Origin: Lysinibacillus parviboronicapiens
Lineage (GTDB): Bacteria; Bacillota; Bacilli; Bacillales_A; Planococcaceae
NCBI RefSeq assembly: GCF_003049575.1
Contig: NZ_PYWI01000009.1
Coordinates: 1 to 64,000 of the forward strand
Direction of reading: 5' to 3'
Length of the DNA: 64,000 nucleotides
Part shown: piece after piece, positions 42,023-51,694 of the stretch
Numbering within the stretch: the stretch's first letter is position 1
How the letters are laid out: every line of letters starts with the position of its first letter
Notes under the pieces: model-generated
What the model was told of the DNA's origin: nothing
The model's database searches: none
The model's input: only the letters and a program-made list of their open reading frames with translations
Program-made: the position numbers and the translations under genes

Positions 42023-42086
42023 CTTCTCTCCCCCTATCTGCCCTATAAACGATGCTCACGATGTGAAGGTTTGCTTTTTCTGTCAT

Positions 42087-42530
42087 TTATTCAAAATTTT
42101 CATCAGAAAAAGGCGCAATAACCGTTTTTTCTGATGAAGACAGCACAATATTCGTGGAAGGCGTTCCATAAGGCATCGCTTCATCGATAAATCGCTCCAA
42201 AGTTTCCACAGAGTAGGTCGCAATTTTTACTATATAACTAATTTCACCCGCTACCCGATAACATTCAAGGACATCAGGATGTGCATTACAAAAATTAGAA
42301 AGACTTTTACAATCAATGGATTTAAATAAAATAATGGCTTGTATAGTACGATTCATTTTTTTTAAATTAACCTTAGCATTATAGCCCTCAATAGCCCCCT
42401 GCTCCTCTAGCTTTTTGACGCGTTCAATAACGGCAGGAGATGATAAATGAACCTTTGCGGCCAACTCCTTCATTGAGATTTTCGCATTTTGTTGCAATTG
42501 CTTTAATATTTCTGTATCGATTCGGTCCAT
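42087..42530 (-). CDS. Lrp/AsnC family transcriptional regulator
   Basis: This 147-residue protein has the N-terminal HTH (AKISMKELAAKVHLSSPAVIERVKKLEEQG) and the C-terminal RAM ligand-binding domain (about 65-145). It binds amino acids as an octamer and controls amino-acid genes. It is divergent from the DJ-1 gene. Its upstream region (42531-42670) is the likely place for autoregulation. Confidence 0.9.
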   Translation of the reverse strand: MDRIDTEILKQLQQNAKISMKELAAKVHLSSPAVIERVKKLEEQGAIEGYNAKVNLKKMNRTIQAIILFKSIDCKSLSNFCNAHPDVLECYRVAGEISYIVKIATYSVETLERFIDEAMPYGTPSTNIVLSSSEKTVIAPFSDENFE

Positions 42531-42670
42531 ATGTATCCACCTTTTTTTATAAACTGTATTTCGAAAATTCCCTTTGATAATAAAGTAAATCCTCTAAATA
42601 ACAGTATACAACTTCTGTCTTTGTACAGCTTCCTTTACTACAATTATTTATATAAAGGAGGCAAAATCAC

Positions 42671-43255
42671 ATGACAAAAATATTATTGCTATTAGCAAAT
42701 GGCTTTGAGGCTGTGGAGGCCAGTGTTTTTACCGATGTACTAGGTTGGAATAAATGGGAGGGAGATGGTACAACTGAGGTTGTGACAGTAGGATTGCATA
42801 ATCAATTACAATGTACATGGAACTTTAACGTAGCCCCTGAGAAATTGCTTCACGAAATTACATTAGAAGATTTCGATGCACTAGCGATTCCTGGTGGTTT
42901 TGAGGAAGCAGGATTTTATGACGATGGTTTTAGTGAGGAATTTCAGGCAATTGTCCACCATTTCGATGAACAGAAAAAACCAATCGCTACGATTTGTGTG
43001 GCTTCCCTTATTTTAGGACACAGTGGGATTTTACATAATCGTCAAGCAACCACCTATAATCACCCAACAAGTAAACGATTAGCACAACTGCAATCCTACG
43101 GAGCAATCATTGTTAATGAGCGTACTGTGCAAACGGAGCATATCATTACATCGTCTAATCCTGGCACAGCTTTTGACGTCGCTTTCACGTTACTCACAAT
43201 GCTGACATCCGAGGAAAATACATTGAAAGTAAAAGATTTAATGGGTTTTAAATAA
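42671..43255 (+). CDS. DJ-1/PfpI family protein
   Basis: This 194-residue protein has the DJ-1 fold: KILLLLANGFEAVEAS with the conserved Glu at 16 or so, IPGGFEEAGFY, and the nucleophile elbow Cys (TICVAS, C109). Family members act as glyoxalases, deglycases or chaperones, or modify small metabolites; there is no further clue. GGAGG lies before the ATG. It may be controlled by the divergent Lrp-type regulator. Confidence 0.87.
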   Translation: MTKILLLLANGFEAVEASVFTDVLGWNKWEGDGTTEVVTVGLHNQLQCTWNFNVAPEKLLHEITLEDFDALAIPGGFEEAGFYDDGFSEEFQAIVHHFDEQKKPIATICVASLILGHSGILHNRQATTYNHPTSKRLAQLQSYGAIIVNERTVQTEHIITSSNPGTAFDVAFTLLTMLTSEENTLKVKDLMGFK

Positions 43256-43266
43256 TTGATTGAAAT

Positions 43267-43301
43267 GAAGCTGCCTCAATGTAATCGTTTGAGACAGCTT
43301 C
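43267..43301. terminator. Bidirectional terminator
   Basis: Stem GAAGCTG.CTCAA/TTGAG.CAGCTTC between the convergent DJ-1 and LysR genes. Confidence 0.8.
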
Positions 43302-43307
43302 GTTATG

Positions 43308-44165
43308 TTAATGATGTTTTATGAGTAATTCATGTAAGTTCGAGCCAAGTTCCTTATTGCGCGCGACCAATGAAATTGTTCTCATTTTTCCAAAATTCTC
43401 AATTGGTACAGCACATAGCTGGAGATGGCCGATATTCTTAGCCATTAACTCTGGTACGATGGTAATTCCCATTCCAGCAGTAACTGCGCCATAGATAAAA
43501 TCGCCAAAATTCACCTCACTCACTATGTTCGGCTGATAACCTAATGCTTGTATTTGTGCAACGATATCCTTTCTTGTATCACAAGGGGCTTGGTGAACAA
43601 TGAGTGGTTCCTCAGCCAGTTCTGAAAAATCAACGGTTTGTCTTGAGGTGAATCGATGATTTAAAGGAAACACCACATAGTAGGCCTCCGTAAACAAATC
43701 GTAACTCCACATAGCTTCTCCAATATAGTTCGCATCCACAAATACTGCATCCAGCCTTCCCTTTTGTAATGATTGCAACAGCTCACTGGATGTATTTTGG
43801 ATCATAAGTGTCATAGGGTTATCCATTTGGTTTATCTTTTGAGGTAAATAGTAAGTTGCTAAGCTAGGTAGGCTGCCTATCGCAATAGGGTTGCTTTGAC
43901 TAAATTGCTGTAATTCCTCACGAATGGCAACTAATTCAGCTATAACTGGCGTAATGCGCGTATAGAAACGTTCACCAGCTGCTGTTAATTCAATCCCCAT
44001 CGATGACCTATGAAATAATTCAATCCCAAGATTATTCTCTAAATTTTGTATATGTTTGCTCAGTGCTGGTTGTGAAAGATTGTTGACTTGAGCAGCTTTA
44101 GAAAAACTTTTTTGATTAGCGGCTTCAATAAAACTACGTAACCACTCTACATGCATAAAATTCAC
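43308..44165 (-). CDS. LysR family transcriptional regulator
   Basis: This 285-residue LTTR has the N-terminal HTH (FSKAAQVNNLSQPALSKHIQNLE) and a two-lobe effector domain from about residue 90. Met4 (MHVEWLRSF) is an alternative start. It is divergent from an MFS gene, and two matching TATAAC-N5-GTTATA boxes lie between them, which makes the MFS gene its likely target. Confidence 0.9.
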   Translation of the reverse strand: MNFMHVEWLRSFIEAANQKSFSKAAQVNNLSQPALSKHIQNLENNLGIELFHRSSMGIELTAAGERFYTRITPVIAELVAIREELQQFSQSNPIAIGSLPSLATYYLPQKINQMDNPMTLMIQNTSSELLQSLQKGRLDAVFVDANYIGEAMWSYDLFTEAYYVVFPLNHRFTSRQTVDFSELAEEPLIVHQAPCDTRKDIVAQIQALGYQPNIVSEVNFGDFIYGAVTAGMGITIVPELMAKNIGHLQLCAVPIENFGKMRTISLVARNKELGSNLHELLIKHH

Positions 44166-44174
44166 TCCATACCC

Positions 44175-44191
44175 TATAACGTTTTGTTATA
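44175..44191. promoter_or_regulatory. LysR-type box 1
   Basis: TATAAC-GTTTT-GTTATA, a perfect 6-bp inverted repeat with the T-N11-A core of LTTR sites, 10 nt upstream of the LysR start; a likely autoregulatory site. Confidence 0.65.
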
Positions 44192-44263
44192 TCCTTATAA
44201 AATAATGATTGTTCCATATTCAATAGTTTTTGGTAACCTATTAAACATGCAAGGTGTTTCGAT

Positions 44264-44280
44264 TATAACATATTGTTATA
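44264..44280. promoter_or_regulatory. LysR-type box 2
   Basis: TATAAC-ATATT-GTTATA, with the same arms and spacing as box 1, 84 nt upstream of the MFS start; a likely activation or recognition site for the divergent LysR protein. Confidence 0.65.
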
Positions 44281-44363
44281 GCTAATCTACTAATGCAAGG
44301 ATTATTGGTAGCAAAGTATTAATCGACAAATATTTAGCACCTGAAAGTTTAGGAGGTTTATGT

Positions 44364-45539
44364 ATGAAAAATGTTTTATTATTATCATTTGGCATGTTTA
44401 CTTTGGGCTTTGATGCTTATGTTATTGCTGGTCTCATCCCAGGCATTAGTGAAACCTATCACAAAAATTTATCACAAGTAGGACAAGCTGTTAGCATTTT
44501 TACGTTTTTTTACGCCATATCTGCACCTATATTTTCTTCTTTGGTTGTTGGTCAACCTATTAAAAAAATCTTAATATGGTCTATGCTAGTCTTTACCGTA
44601 GCCAATAGTATGACAGCTTTAGCTCCGACATTTTCAATTCTTCTGTTATCGAGAGCAATTGCTGGCATTGGGGCTGGTTTGTTTTCACCATTAGCGGTGG
44701 CTGCATCTACAAAGCTCGTTTCTTCTGAAAAGAAAGGGAGAGCTCTAGGGTTGACAATAGGGGGAATGAGTATGGGAACAGTGCTTGGCGTTCCTTTAGG
44801 TATTTATATTTCTAAGTTCTATCATTGGACATCAACAATTTGGCTTTTAGTTCTCATTGGTTTAATGGCTGTTATTTGTATGTATATATTTCTCCCAAAT
44901 TTCCCAACTTCTCCTCCTCCAGCACTCAGTGAACGATTAAAGATGTTCCTCGATAAAAGAGTAACCGTTACTGTGAGTATAACATTTTTTGCTAGTATGG
45001 CTAGCTTAGGCTTGTACACATATCTATCTCCGTTACTAAAGGAAATTGCAATCTCTAATAATTTAACACCCTATCTTTGGGCATGGGGTTGCGGTGGCAT
45101 GGTTGGAAGTTTAATGATTGGTTACTTAATCGACTATATTAAAAAGCCAAAAGCGCTTGTTACGATTATTTTACTTATGTTAACGCTATCAATTATTTGT
45201 ATACCACTCATGATTAACTTATCCACTTTAAAGTATGTGCCATTCTTTGTTTGGGGAGCGATGGGCTGGGCATGTCAAGCACCACAACAACATATTTTAC
45301 TATCTTATCAGCCAAGTAATGGGCGTTCAGCGGTGGCATTAAACAGTTCTGTTAATTATTTAGGTAGTGCCATAGGTGCAAGCTTAGGTGGGATTGTATT
45401 ATCTTTACAGCTGGGCACAATCACATTGATTTATTTTGCCGTTATTTCTATGCTATTCTCTCTATGTTTGCAATTTTATAGCATGAGAAACAAATTCAAT
45501 GGAACAGAGTTCAGTAAAAAAAATCAATGTCCGCAGTAA
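44364..45539 (+). CDS. MFS transporter (DHA1-type efflux)
   Basis: This 391-residue protein has 12 membrane segments, with FGMFTLGFDAYVIAGLIPGI at the start, the SRAIAGIGAGLFSPLAVAA motif and GGMSMGTVLGVPLGIYIS (motif C, typical of antiporters). It probably exports a drug or metabolite, such as a purine analogue, sugar or arabinose-like compound (AraJ/YdhP group). TTAGGAGG lies before the ATG. Likely controlled by the divergent LysR protein. Its stop codon touches the inverted repeat of the relic element. Confidence 0.83.
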   Translation: MKNVLLLSFGMFTLGFDAYVIAGLIPGISETYHKNLSQVGQAVSIFTFFYAISAPIFSSLVVGQPIKKILIWSMLVFTVANSMTALAPTFSILLLSRAIAGIGAGLFSPLAVAASTKLVSSEKKGRALGLTIGGMSMGTVLGVPLGIYISKFYHWTSTIWLLVLIGLMAVICMYIFLPNFPTSPPPALSERLKMFLDKRVTVTVSITFFASMASLGLYTYLSPLLKEIAISNNLTPYLWAWGCGGMVGSLMIGYLIDYIKKPKALVTIILLMLTLSIICIPLMINLSTLKYVPFFVWGAMGWACQAPQQHILLSYQPSNGRSAVALNSSVNYLGSAIGASLGGIVLSLQLGTITLIYFAVISMLFSLCLQFYSMRNKFNGTEFSKKNQCPQ

Positions 45540-45917
45540 TCGGTTCAGATTGACGAACAAAAGGTATTCGGAATGGTCAACATGTTAATACCTTTTGAAA
45601 TTTTATTAGAAACAATAGCCCTATTAACGACAGTAGTACGCTACGAGTAACTATGTTCTGCCAATTTTGGACTTTGCCATGTCCAATTAGCTAGCTTCTT
45701 TTTCAAATTCTTGCTTGCAAAAGTAAGCATCCGCAAATACACGTTTCAATGATGCATAGAATTGTTTCATGTCGTAAATGATTGGCTTCTTCCTCATGAT
45801 GTGCCTAAATAGGACGCTCCATGATTTTCCGATGATTCTTACTTGTCGTACATGAAGCCAATAACGGACAACTTGCGCATTGAAGTGAATTGGATAGGAT
45901 ATACACTCGTTGATTGG

Positions 45918-46035
45918 CATCCCCCTTTCGCTACAGAGCAAAGCTTCCTGCGGAAATAGTATGAGCGGAAGGCCCCGCAGTAGCGAAGCGATGAGGAGAC
46001 TGAAGCCATGCCCGCGAAAAGCGATCGCTAAAGTG
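45918..46035 (-). repeat. Degenerate intergenic repeat, copy 2
   Basis: Read on the minus strand: TTCCAC..TAGCGATCGC, TTTTCGCGGGCATGGCTTC, AGTCTCCTC, GCTTCGCTACTGCGGGG, CCTTCCGCTC and CCGCAGGAAGC. These are the same segment types, in order, as at 4085-4245, lying inside the IS1182-like relic. Confidence 0.55.
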
Positions 46036-46078
46036 GAAATCGACGGTTCACACAGAAACTTCTATATCAAAAGAAAAA

Positions 46079-46123
46079 AGACTGTAGGCAAAACTCAAAT
46101 TTCTTTGAGTTTGTCTACAGTCT
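46079..46123 (-). terminator. Terminator after acnA
   Basis: On the minus strand AGACTGTAGACAAACTCAAA/TTTGAGTTTTGCCTACAGTC forms a long stem followed by TTTTTTCTTTTG, 43 nt past the acnA stop. A second hairpin with a + strand T-run (AACCGATCTC/GAGATTGGTTTTTT, 46125-46153) lies between. The stem may derive from the relic's transposon end. Confidence 0.75.
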
Positions 46124-46165
46124 GAACCGATCTCCTAAGAGATTGGTTTTTTACTTTAATATTGA

Positions 46166-48871
46166 TTATTCAGCAGCTTTCGCGCGAAGAACCATTTGTA
46201 GGATACCACCGTGACGGTAGTAGTCTACTTCTACTTCTGAGTCGAAACGAGCTAAAGCTTGGAAAGTTTTAACTGTGCCGTCTTCAGATTTAGCAGTAAC
46301 TGTTAAGATATCACGAGGTTTTACATTATCAGTAATGTTTACAGAAATTTCTTCTTTACCAGTTAAACCTAGAGAATCAGCAGATTCACCGTTTAAGTAT
46401 TGTAAAGGAAGAACACCCATCATTACTAGGTTAGAACGGTGGATACGCTCGTAAGATTGTGCGATAACAGTTTTCACGCCAAGTAGGAATGTACCTTTCG
46501 CAGCCCAGTCACGAGAAGAACCCATACCGTAGTCGTTACCAGCAAGTACTACTAAGCCAGTACCTTGCTCTTGGTATTTCATACATGCGTCATAGATGTA
46601 CTCTACTTCACCTGTTGGCCAGTAAGTAGTGAAACCACCTTCTGTACCAGGAGCTACTTGGTTACGGATACGGATGTTTGCAAATGTACCACGCATCATT
46701 ACTTCGTGGTTACCACGACGAGAACCATATGAGTTGAAGTCACGGATTGCAACACCGTTTTCGATTAAATATTTACCTGCAGGTGTATCTTTACCGATTG
46801 CACCAGCTGGAGAAATATGGTCAGTTGTAATTGAGTCACCAAACTTCGCCATGATACGTAGGTCATTTAAGCCTTTGATAGCTTCTGGCTCTTTCGCAAG
46901 ACCTTGGAAGAATGGTGGGTTTTGGATGTAAGTTGATTTGTCATCAAATGTGTAAAGAGACTCAGTTGATGTTTCAATTGCATTCCAAGCTTCGTTTGCT
47001 GTGAATACAGTTTCGTATTCTTTTTGGAATAATTCACGGTTAACGACAGTACCTAATACAGCGTTAACTTCTTCAGTTGAAGGCCAAATATCAGCGAAGA
47101 ATACTTCATTGCCATCTTTGTCTTTACCGAATGAATCTTTTTGTAGGTCGATATCCACAGTACCAGCAAGTGCATAAGCAACAACAAGTGGTGGTGAAGC
47201 TAAGTAGTTAGCTTTTACAAGTGGGTGTACACGGCCTTCGAAGTTACGGTTACCAGAAAGTACTGAAGTTACGAATAAGTCATTGTCTTTAATAGCGTCT
47301 TCGATTTCAGGAAGTAATGGACCTGAGTTACCGATACATGTTGTACAACCATAACCTACAGTGTTGAAGCCGATTTGGTCAAGGTAAGTTTGTAAACCTG
47401 AATCTTCTAGGTAACCAGTTACTACTTTTGAACCTGGTGCTAAAGAAGTTTTTACCCATTTAGGTACAGTTAGACCTTTTTCTACAGCTTTTTTCGCAAC
47501 TAAACCAGCAGCGATTAACACGTATGGGTTAGATGTATTTGTACAAGAAGTGATAGCAGCGATTGCTACAGCACCTGTTGGAATTTCTACATCACCTTCA
47601 GCAAATTTAGCTACAGAAGTTTTTGCGAACTCGTCTTCTGTTAAACCGAAACCTTGCGTACCTTGTGGAGCCACTACTGCTTCTTTGTAACGAGAACGCA
47701 TTTCAGAAAGTGGAATTAAGTCTTGTGGACGTTTAGGACCAGAAAGGTTTGGTTCAATTTCAGCTAAGTTTACTTCTAAAACGTCTGTGTAAACTGGCTC
47801 TAATGATGGATCAAAGAACATGTGGTTAGCTTTTAAGTAAGCTTCTACAACAGCGATGTGTTCTTCTTCACGACCAGTTAAACGCATGTAGTTAAGTGAC
47901 TCTTCATCAATTGCGAAGAAACCACATGTAGCACCGTATTCAGGCGCCATGTTTGAGATTGTAGCACGGTCAGCTAGTGGTAATTTAGATACGCCAGGTC
48001 CGAAGAACTCAACGAATTTACCAACTACGCCACGTTGACGTAATACTTGAGTTACTTTTAATGCTAAGTCAGTAGCAGTTGTTCCGTTTGGAAGATCGCC
48101 TACTAATTTAACACCGATAACTTCAGGAATTGGGAAGTAAGATGGTTGGCCAAGCATACCTGCTTCAGCTTCGATACCACCAACGCCCCATCCAAGAACG
48201 CCAAGTCCGTTGATCATTGTTGTATGTGAGTCAGTACCTACTACTGAGTCTGGGAATGTTTCGAATGTGCCATCAGCATTTTCGTTTACGTGTACAACTG
48301 GAGCTAAGTACTCTAAGTTTACTTGGTGAACGATACCAGTTGCTGGTGGTACAGCACGGAAGTTATCATAAGCAGTTTGAGCCCATTTTAAGAAGTTATA
48401 ACGCTCAGCGTTACGTTCGAATTCTAGGTCCATATTCGCTTGTAATGCAGATGCGTTACCATATTTGTCAACTTGTACTGAGTGGTCAATTACAAGGTCA
48501 ACTGGAATAGCAGGGTTGATTTTGCTAGCGTCTCCGCCCATTTCTTTCATTGCTGAACGAAGTGAAGCAAGGTCAACTACTACTGGTACACCAGTAAAGT
48601 CTTGTAATACAACGCGTGATGGTTTGAATGGTACTTCTGCTTCTGGATCAGCGCCATTACCCCATTTTGCTAATTCGTTTACGTGTTCTTCTTTGATAAC
48701 ATATGCATCATATTGACGTAAAACAGATTCTAATAATACTTTGATTGAGTAAGGAAGGTTTGAAACTTTTGCAACGCCAGCTTTTTCAATCGCAGCTAAG
48801 TCAAAATAGTTATAAGTTTTACCATTAACTTCGAATGATGCGCGGCTGTTGTGTAAATTACCTTGTGCCAT
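46166..48871 (-). CDS. acnA: Aconitate hydratase
   Basis: This 901-residue AcnA/IRP-type aconitase (Bacillus citB/acn) interconverts citrate and isocitrate. The 4Fe-4S ligands lie in [11 protein letters not shown] and [13 protein letters not shown]; substrate residues are in [10 protein letters not shown] and the C-terminal swivel domain has [15 protein letters not shown]. Length is normal. GGGGGAT lies before the ATG. In Bacillus this enzyme is also an RNA-binding regulator when iron is low. Monocistronic; the 500-nt region upstream should carry its CcpC/CodY-type control. Confidence 0.96.
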   Translation of the reverse strand: MAQGNLHNSRASFEVNGKTYNYFDLAAIEKAGVAKVSNLPYSIKVLLESVLRQYDAYVIKEEHVNELAKWGNGADPEAEVPFKPSRVVLQDFTGVPVVVDLASLRSAMKEMGGDASKINPAIPVDLVIDHSVQVDKYGNASALQANMDLEFERNAERYNFLKWAQTAYDNFRAVPPATGIVHQVNLEYLAPVVHVNENADGTFETFPDSVVGTDSHTTMINGLGVLGWGVGGIEAEAGMLGQPSYFPIPEVIGVKLVGDLPNGTTATDLALKVTQVLRQRGVVGKFVEFFGPGVSKLPLADRATISNMAPEYGATCGFFAIDEESLNYMRLTGREEEHIAVVEAYLKANHMFFDPSLEPVYTDVLEVNLAEIEPNLSGPKRPQDLIPLSEMRSRYKEAVVAPQGTQGFGLTEDEFAKTSVAKFAEGDVEIPTGAVAIAAITSCTNTSNPYVLIAAGLVAKKAVEKGLTVPKWVKTSLAPGSKVVTGYLEDSGLQTYLDQIGFNTVGYGCTTCIGNSGPLLPEIEDAIKDNDLFVTSVLSGNRNFEGRVHPLVKANYLASPPLVVAYALAGTVDIDLQKDSFGKDKDGNEVFFADIWPSTEEVNAVLGTVVNRELFQKEYETVFTANEAWNAIETSTESLYTFDDKSTYIQNPPFFQGLAKEPEAIKGLNDLRIMAKFGDSITTDHISPAGAIGKDTPAGKYLIENGVAIRDFNSYGSRRGNHEVMMRGTFANIRIRNQVAPGTEGGFTTYWPTGEVEYIYDACMKYQEQGTGLVVLAGNDYGMGSSRDWAAKGTFLLGVKTVIAQSYERIHRSNLVMMGVLPLQYLNGESADSLGLTGKEEISVNITDNVKPRDILTVTAKSEDGTVKTFQALARFDSEVEVDYYRHGGILQMVLRAKAAE

Positions 48872-49389
48872 TTGCGGATCCCCCTAAATATCTTTTTGAA
48901 AAGGCCTATGTAAAGCATCTTTTCTCCAATACCCATGATAACTCATTTTTATTCATAAGTAAATTACATTAATATTATCTTTTTCAATAAGAAATTCTTA
49001 TCACCCTACATTCAAATCCAATATGCTTTAATTTTAAGAAGCCCATAAAACAAAGGATGTGCAAAAAACAACCCATCTACACCTGTGTATTTATTTTTAA
49101 GGTGAGTAAGATGGTTGTTTTATAAAAGTGTGGTCTTCTTCCTTTAATTATTGAAGGTAAATGCTAAAAACAAGCCGCTCAAAGTTTATGCTATATAATA
49201 GTAGCATATATTCAGCATCGTGGTTGAAGGCAGTTTAAAAAACTTCATTAAGAAAGTTACGTGTATTGAACACAAGGCGGGAAAAAATCTTCTTACATCT
49301 TTTAGAGTTTTTTCTTAATAAATTTTTAAAAAGTGAATAAAAACACTAACATAATGGAGAATTAATTTGCTACACCCAAAACAGACTGG
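48872..49389. other. Long intergenic region upstream of acnA
   Basis: About 518 nt with no gene. It holds the acnA promoter region, a strong bidirectional terminator-like hairpin at 49066-49120, and a small palindrome ATGCTA-TATAATAG-TAGCAT near 49183-49204 that contains a TATAAT box. No gene ends at the hairpin, so a gene has probably been lost here, consistent with the headless tetR next to it. Confidence 0.5.
49066..49120. terminator. Orphan bidirectional terminator-like hairpin
   Basis: AAACAACCCATCT.CACC ... GGTG.AGATGGTTGTTT with A/T runs on both sides, upstream of acnA and not next to any gene end. Confidence 0.65.
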
Positions 49390-49821
49390 TTGGTATGTAA
49401 GGAGGAACTATTAATTACTTGTTTACATGTCTTAACCGAAAAAATCACGATGGATATCGCATTTATTTTTAGTGGGCATCTATCCACTAAAGAAGCAACA
49501 CAAGCGGTGATTAATAAGCTAATTCACAACTTAGAATCAGAAGGAACCATTACCGGCTATACATTTAGCAGTATTGTCCGTGAGATGGCCACAGTGAGTG
49601 AACCAGTTCGCGAAGCTTGTAGTGCATTATATGAAAATATTCAACAAATTTATTGTTTGAAACTTGAAAATGAAGGCTTTTCGCAGGAATCAGCTTCCGC
49701 CATCGCCTTGTTGATGACAGCTTCGATTGAAGGTGCGATGATGCTTTGTTTAACGCAAAAATCTTCGCAGCCTTTAAAAACAATCGGCACACTATTACCC
49801 AGTATATTAAAGACGGTTTAA
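49390..49821 (+). pseudogene. TetR-family regulator lacking its DNA-binding domain
   Basis: The 143 residues match only the ligand-binding half of a YxaF/LmrA-type TetR repressor: CKEELLITCLHVLTEKITMD, then ATVSEPVREACSALYENIQQ and SASAIALLMTASIEGAMMLC. The N-terminal 45 residues with the HTH (ending normally YYHFP.GKEEL) are missing; the present frame begins inside KEEL. It cannot bind DNA and is best seen as a deletion relic. Confidence 0.75.
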
Positions 49822-49914
49822 ATAAGGTGACAACGAAATGAACTTAAAGCAAAAAATTATTTCAAGAAATCGTCTGTCTCCTTGCGGAATGTTGATAACA
49901 AAAATTAGATTGGC

Positions 49915-50012
49915 TAAGATTTAGTTGTGCTGGTCATCGGCATGCTGTATTTTTGACTATTGCCACCTTAGGAATCAACCATGGAATATTTATGCAAAAG
50001 AAATATTTCTAA
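49915..50012 (+). pseudogene. Short membrane-protein relic
   Basis: Joined over one frame change, the stretch reads VVLVIGMLYF then LTIATLGINHGIFMQKKYF and stop, a hydrophobic segment typical of a transporter end. It follows the tetR relic and may be what is left of its target gene. Weak evidence. Confidence 0.3.
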
Positions 50013-50020
50013 GACAAAAA

Positions 50021-50050
50021 TGCAGGAGGAATTTTAATAATCCTCCTGCA
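50021..50050. terminator. Terminator after the chemoreceptor gene
   Basis: Perfect 13-bp stem TGCAGGAGGATTA-type arms (TGCAGGAGGA...TCCTCCTGCA) flanked by A- and T-runs; it lies 9 nt past the MCP stop on the minus strand. Confidence 0.85.
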
Positions 50051-50058
50051 TTTCGCTA

Positions 50059-51501
50059 CTATTTACTAGCGTTTAATGTGTTATTCGTTACAAGTGACTT
50101 TAAAATCACACTTAATTCTTGAATATGGTCAGTCGTCGTAGTCATCCTTTCAAGCATCTTATTTTCATCCTCTACAGAATGTAAAATCGCTCCAGTTGAG
50201 GATGCATTTTGCTCAGTTATCTGATTCAACTTTTCAATCTGTTCTTCTATATGTTCAAACTGCTTTATAGCACTGCTTAGTTCATTCATGCCTCTTGTTA
50301 AATCCATATTCGTAAGTGTAAAGGAGTTTTTTAATGTAGTGAAGAAACTACTAATATCTTGTAACAGAGTTTCACCTTGTTGTAATGCTCTTTCCCCATC
50401 TTCAGAACGTTGATGTGCTTCTGTTGATTTTTCAAACAATGTACGTGTTACATGCGTAATATTCACTGTAATTGTAGCACTTTCCTCAGCCAATTTCCGC
50501 ACCTCGTCCGCAACAATGGCAAATCCTTTGCCATGTTCACCAGCTCTCGCCGCTTCAATCGCCGCATTTAGAGCCAATAAATTAGTTTGTTCAGCAATAT
50601 GCTGTATACCCTTCAATAGCGTATCGACAGTTTGCAAGCTGCTTTGTAGCTCATTCACCGTTTCCGCAGTGGAATTCATAGCCTGACTCATTACACTTAT
50701 TTGACCCATGGCTTGCTGCATTTTTTCCCAGCCTTCCACAACCTCCTGCTGTAAATCACTCGATTTTGATACGGTTTCCTTAGAAATCGAGAATGTTTCA
50801 TTGACAAAATGCACGGATTCTTTCATCGTCCCATGGATCATTTGCAAACTTGATGCCTCCTGCTGAATACTTGCAGATATATCTTCGGTAGCTAAAAGAA
50901 TCTCCTTACTTGAACCCGAAATTCGATGCATCGTATGTTGAAATTGCGTGACATGCTCATCCAGTGTATGACTACTCTTCTCGATTTCATTAAAAGTTGT
51001 CTGTAGCTGATTCAAGGAGCTCCTTACTTCATTTTGTTGTACAGCAGCATGTTCGATCAGTTCATTGCCCCACTTGGCAATTAAGTAAAAGGCGATAATC
51101 ACCCCGTTCATAATAGCTAGGAGCGTAATAAATACGATGATATCATCGAATGGCCCTAATAGTGATGCAGAATTAAGGATATACAAAATAACAAAACTAA
51201 AGTTTGTAAGGACACCAAAAAATACAATTAATTCTTTTTTAAAATACAACGCAATAATTGCTATGGTACAAAGTAAAATATAGTGCTTGTTCAATGAAAA
51301 GCTATCAAGTAAAAATAGTGTAAAAACAACACTTGAAGGTATCATGCCAAAAATAAAGCCCTTGACATAGGTTTTAATCGGTAAATAGTAATTGCATACA
51401 GCTAGCGCAATTACCATAAGTCCAATAAATAAGTCAGTAATACCTTTTGAAAGTATCATTGGCCCACAAATAAGAATAGCCAATATCGAAATGATAGCCA
51501 A
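50059..51501 (-). CDS. Methyl-accepting chemotaxis-type protein with a multi-TM N-terminus
   Basis: This 480-residue protein has about five or six membrane segments in residues 1-150 with no extracellular sensor loop, then an MCP signalling domain with the conserved tip [20 protein letters not shown] and [11 protein letters not shown]. It should report to CheA/CheW, perhaps sensing membrane or energy state. Start: TTG at 51501 is the only one in frame, without a good ribosome binding site. An ATG with an ideal GGGGGA site lies at 51554 in another frame (MENKIRY), so the true 5' end may be disrupted by a 5-nt duplication (GATAC) near 51525. Confidence 0.8.
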   Translation of the reverse strand: MAIISILAILICGPMILSKGITDLFIGLMVIALAVCNYYLPIKTYVKGFIFGMIPSSVVFTLFLLDSFSLNKHYILLCTIAIIALYFKKELIVFFGVLTNFSFVILYILNSASLLGPFDDIIVFITLLAIMNGVIIAFYLIAKWGNELIEHAAVQQNEVRSSLNQLQTTFNEIEKSSHTLDEHVTQFQHTMHRISGSSKEILLATEDISASIQQEASSLQMIHGTMKESVHFVNETFSISKETVSKSSDLQQEVVEGWEKMQQAMGQISVMSQAMNSTAETVNELQSSLQTVDTLLKGIQHIAEQTNLLALNAAIEAARAGEHGKGFAIVADEVRKLAEESATITVNITHVTRTLFEKSTEAHQRSEDGERALQQGETLLQDISSFFTTLKNSFTLTNMDLTRGMNELSSAIKQFEHIEEQIEKLNQITEQNASSTGAILHSVEDENKMLERMTTTTDHIQELSVILKSLVTNNTLNASK

Positions 51502-51694
51502 ATTGACGCGGTGAACTTTCCTTGTATTGTATCGTAGCGTATCTTATTCTCCATTTATTATCCCCCTAAAAAATGAATAGACATTCAGTTTATATTTCTA
51601 TTATTATATAGTATAGTAGTTACTTTTTGTAGCTAAAAAATGTATTTTAGAGAATTTTTTATACTAAAGCGCAAAAACGAAGGGAGATAGTTAG

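Larger units (their letters stand above)
45539..46131 (-). mobile_element. IS1182-like relic bounded by an 11-bp inverted repeat
   Basis: ATCGGTTCAGA (45539-45549) and TCTGAACCGAT (46121-46131) are perfect inverted copies enclosing 593 bp. On the minus strand inside, MKQFYASLKRVFADAY... and, in another frame, KNLKKKLANWTWQSPKLAEH resemble the end of an IS1182-type transposase (the ...LANWTW ending). The transposase is broken and mostly gone. A degenerate intergenic repeat (45918-46035) also lies within, and a hairpin at 45559-45596 (AAAAGGTATT/AATACCTTTT) may terminate the MFS gene. Confidence 0.6.
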
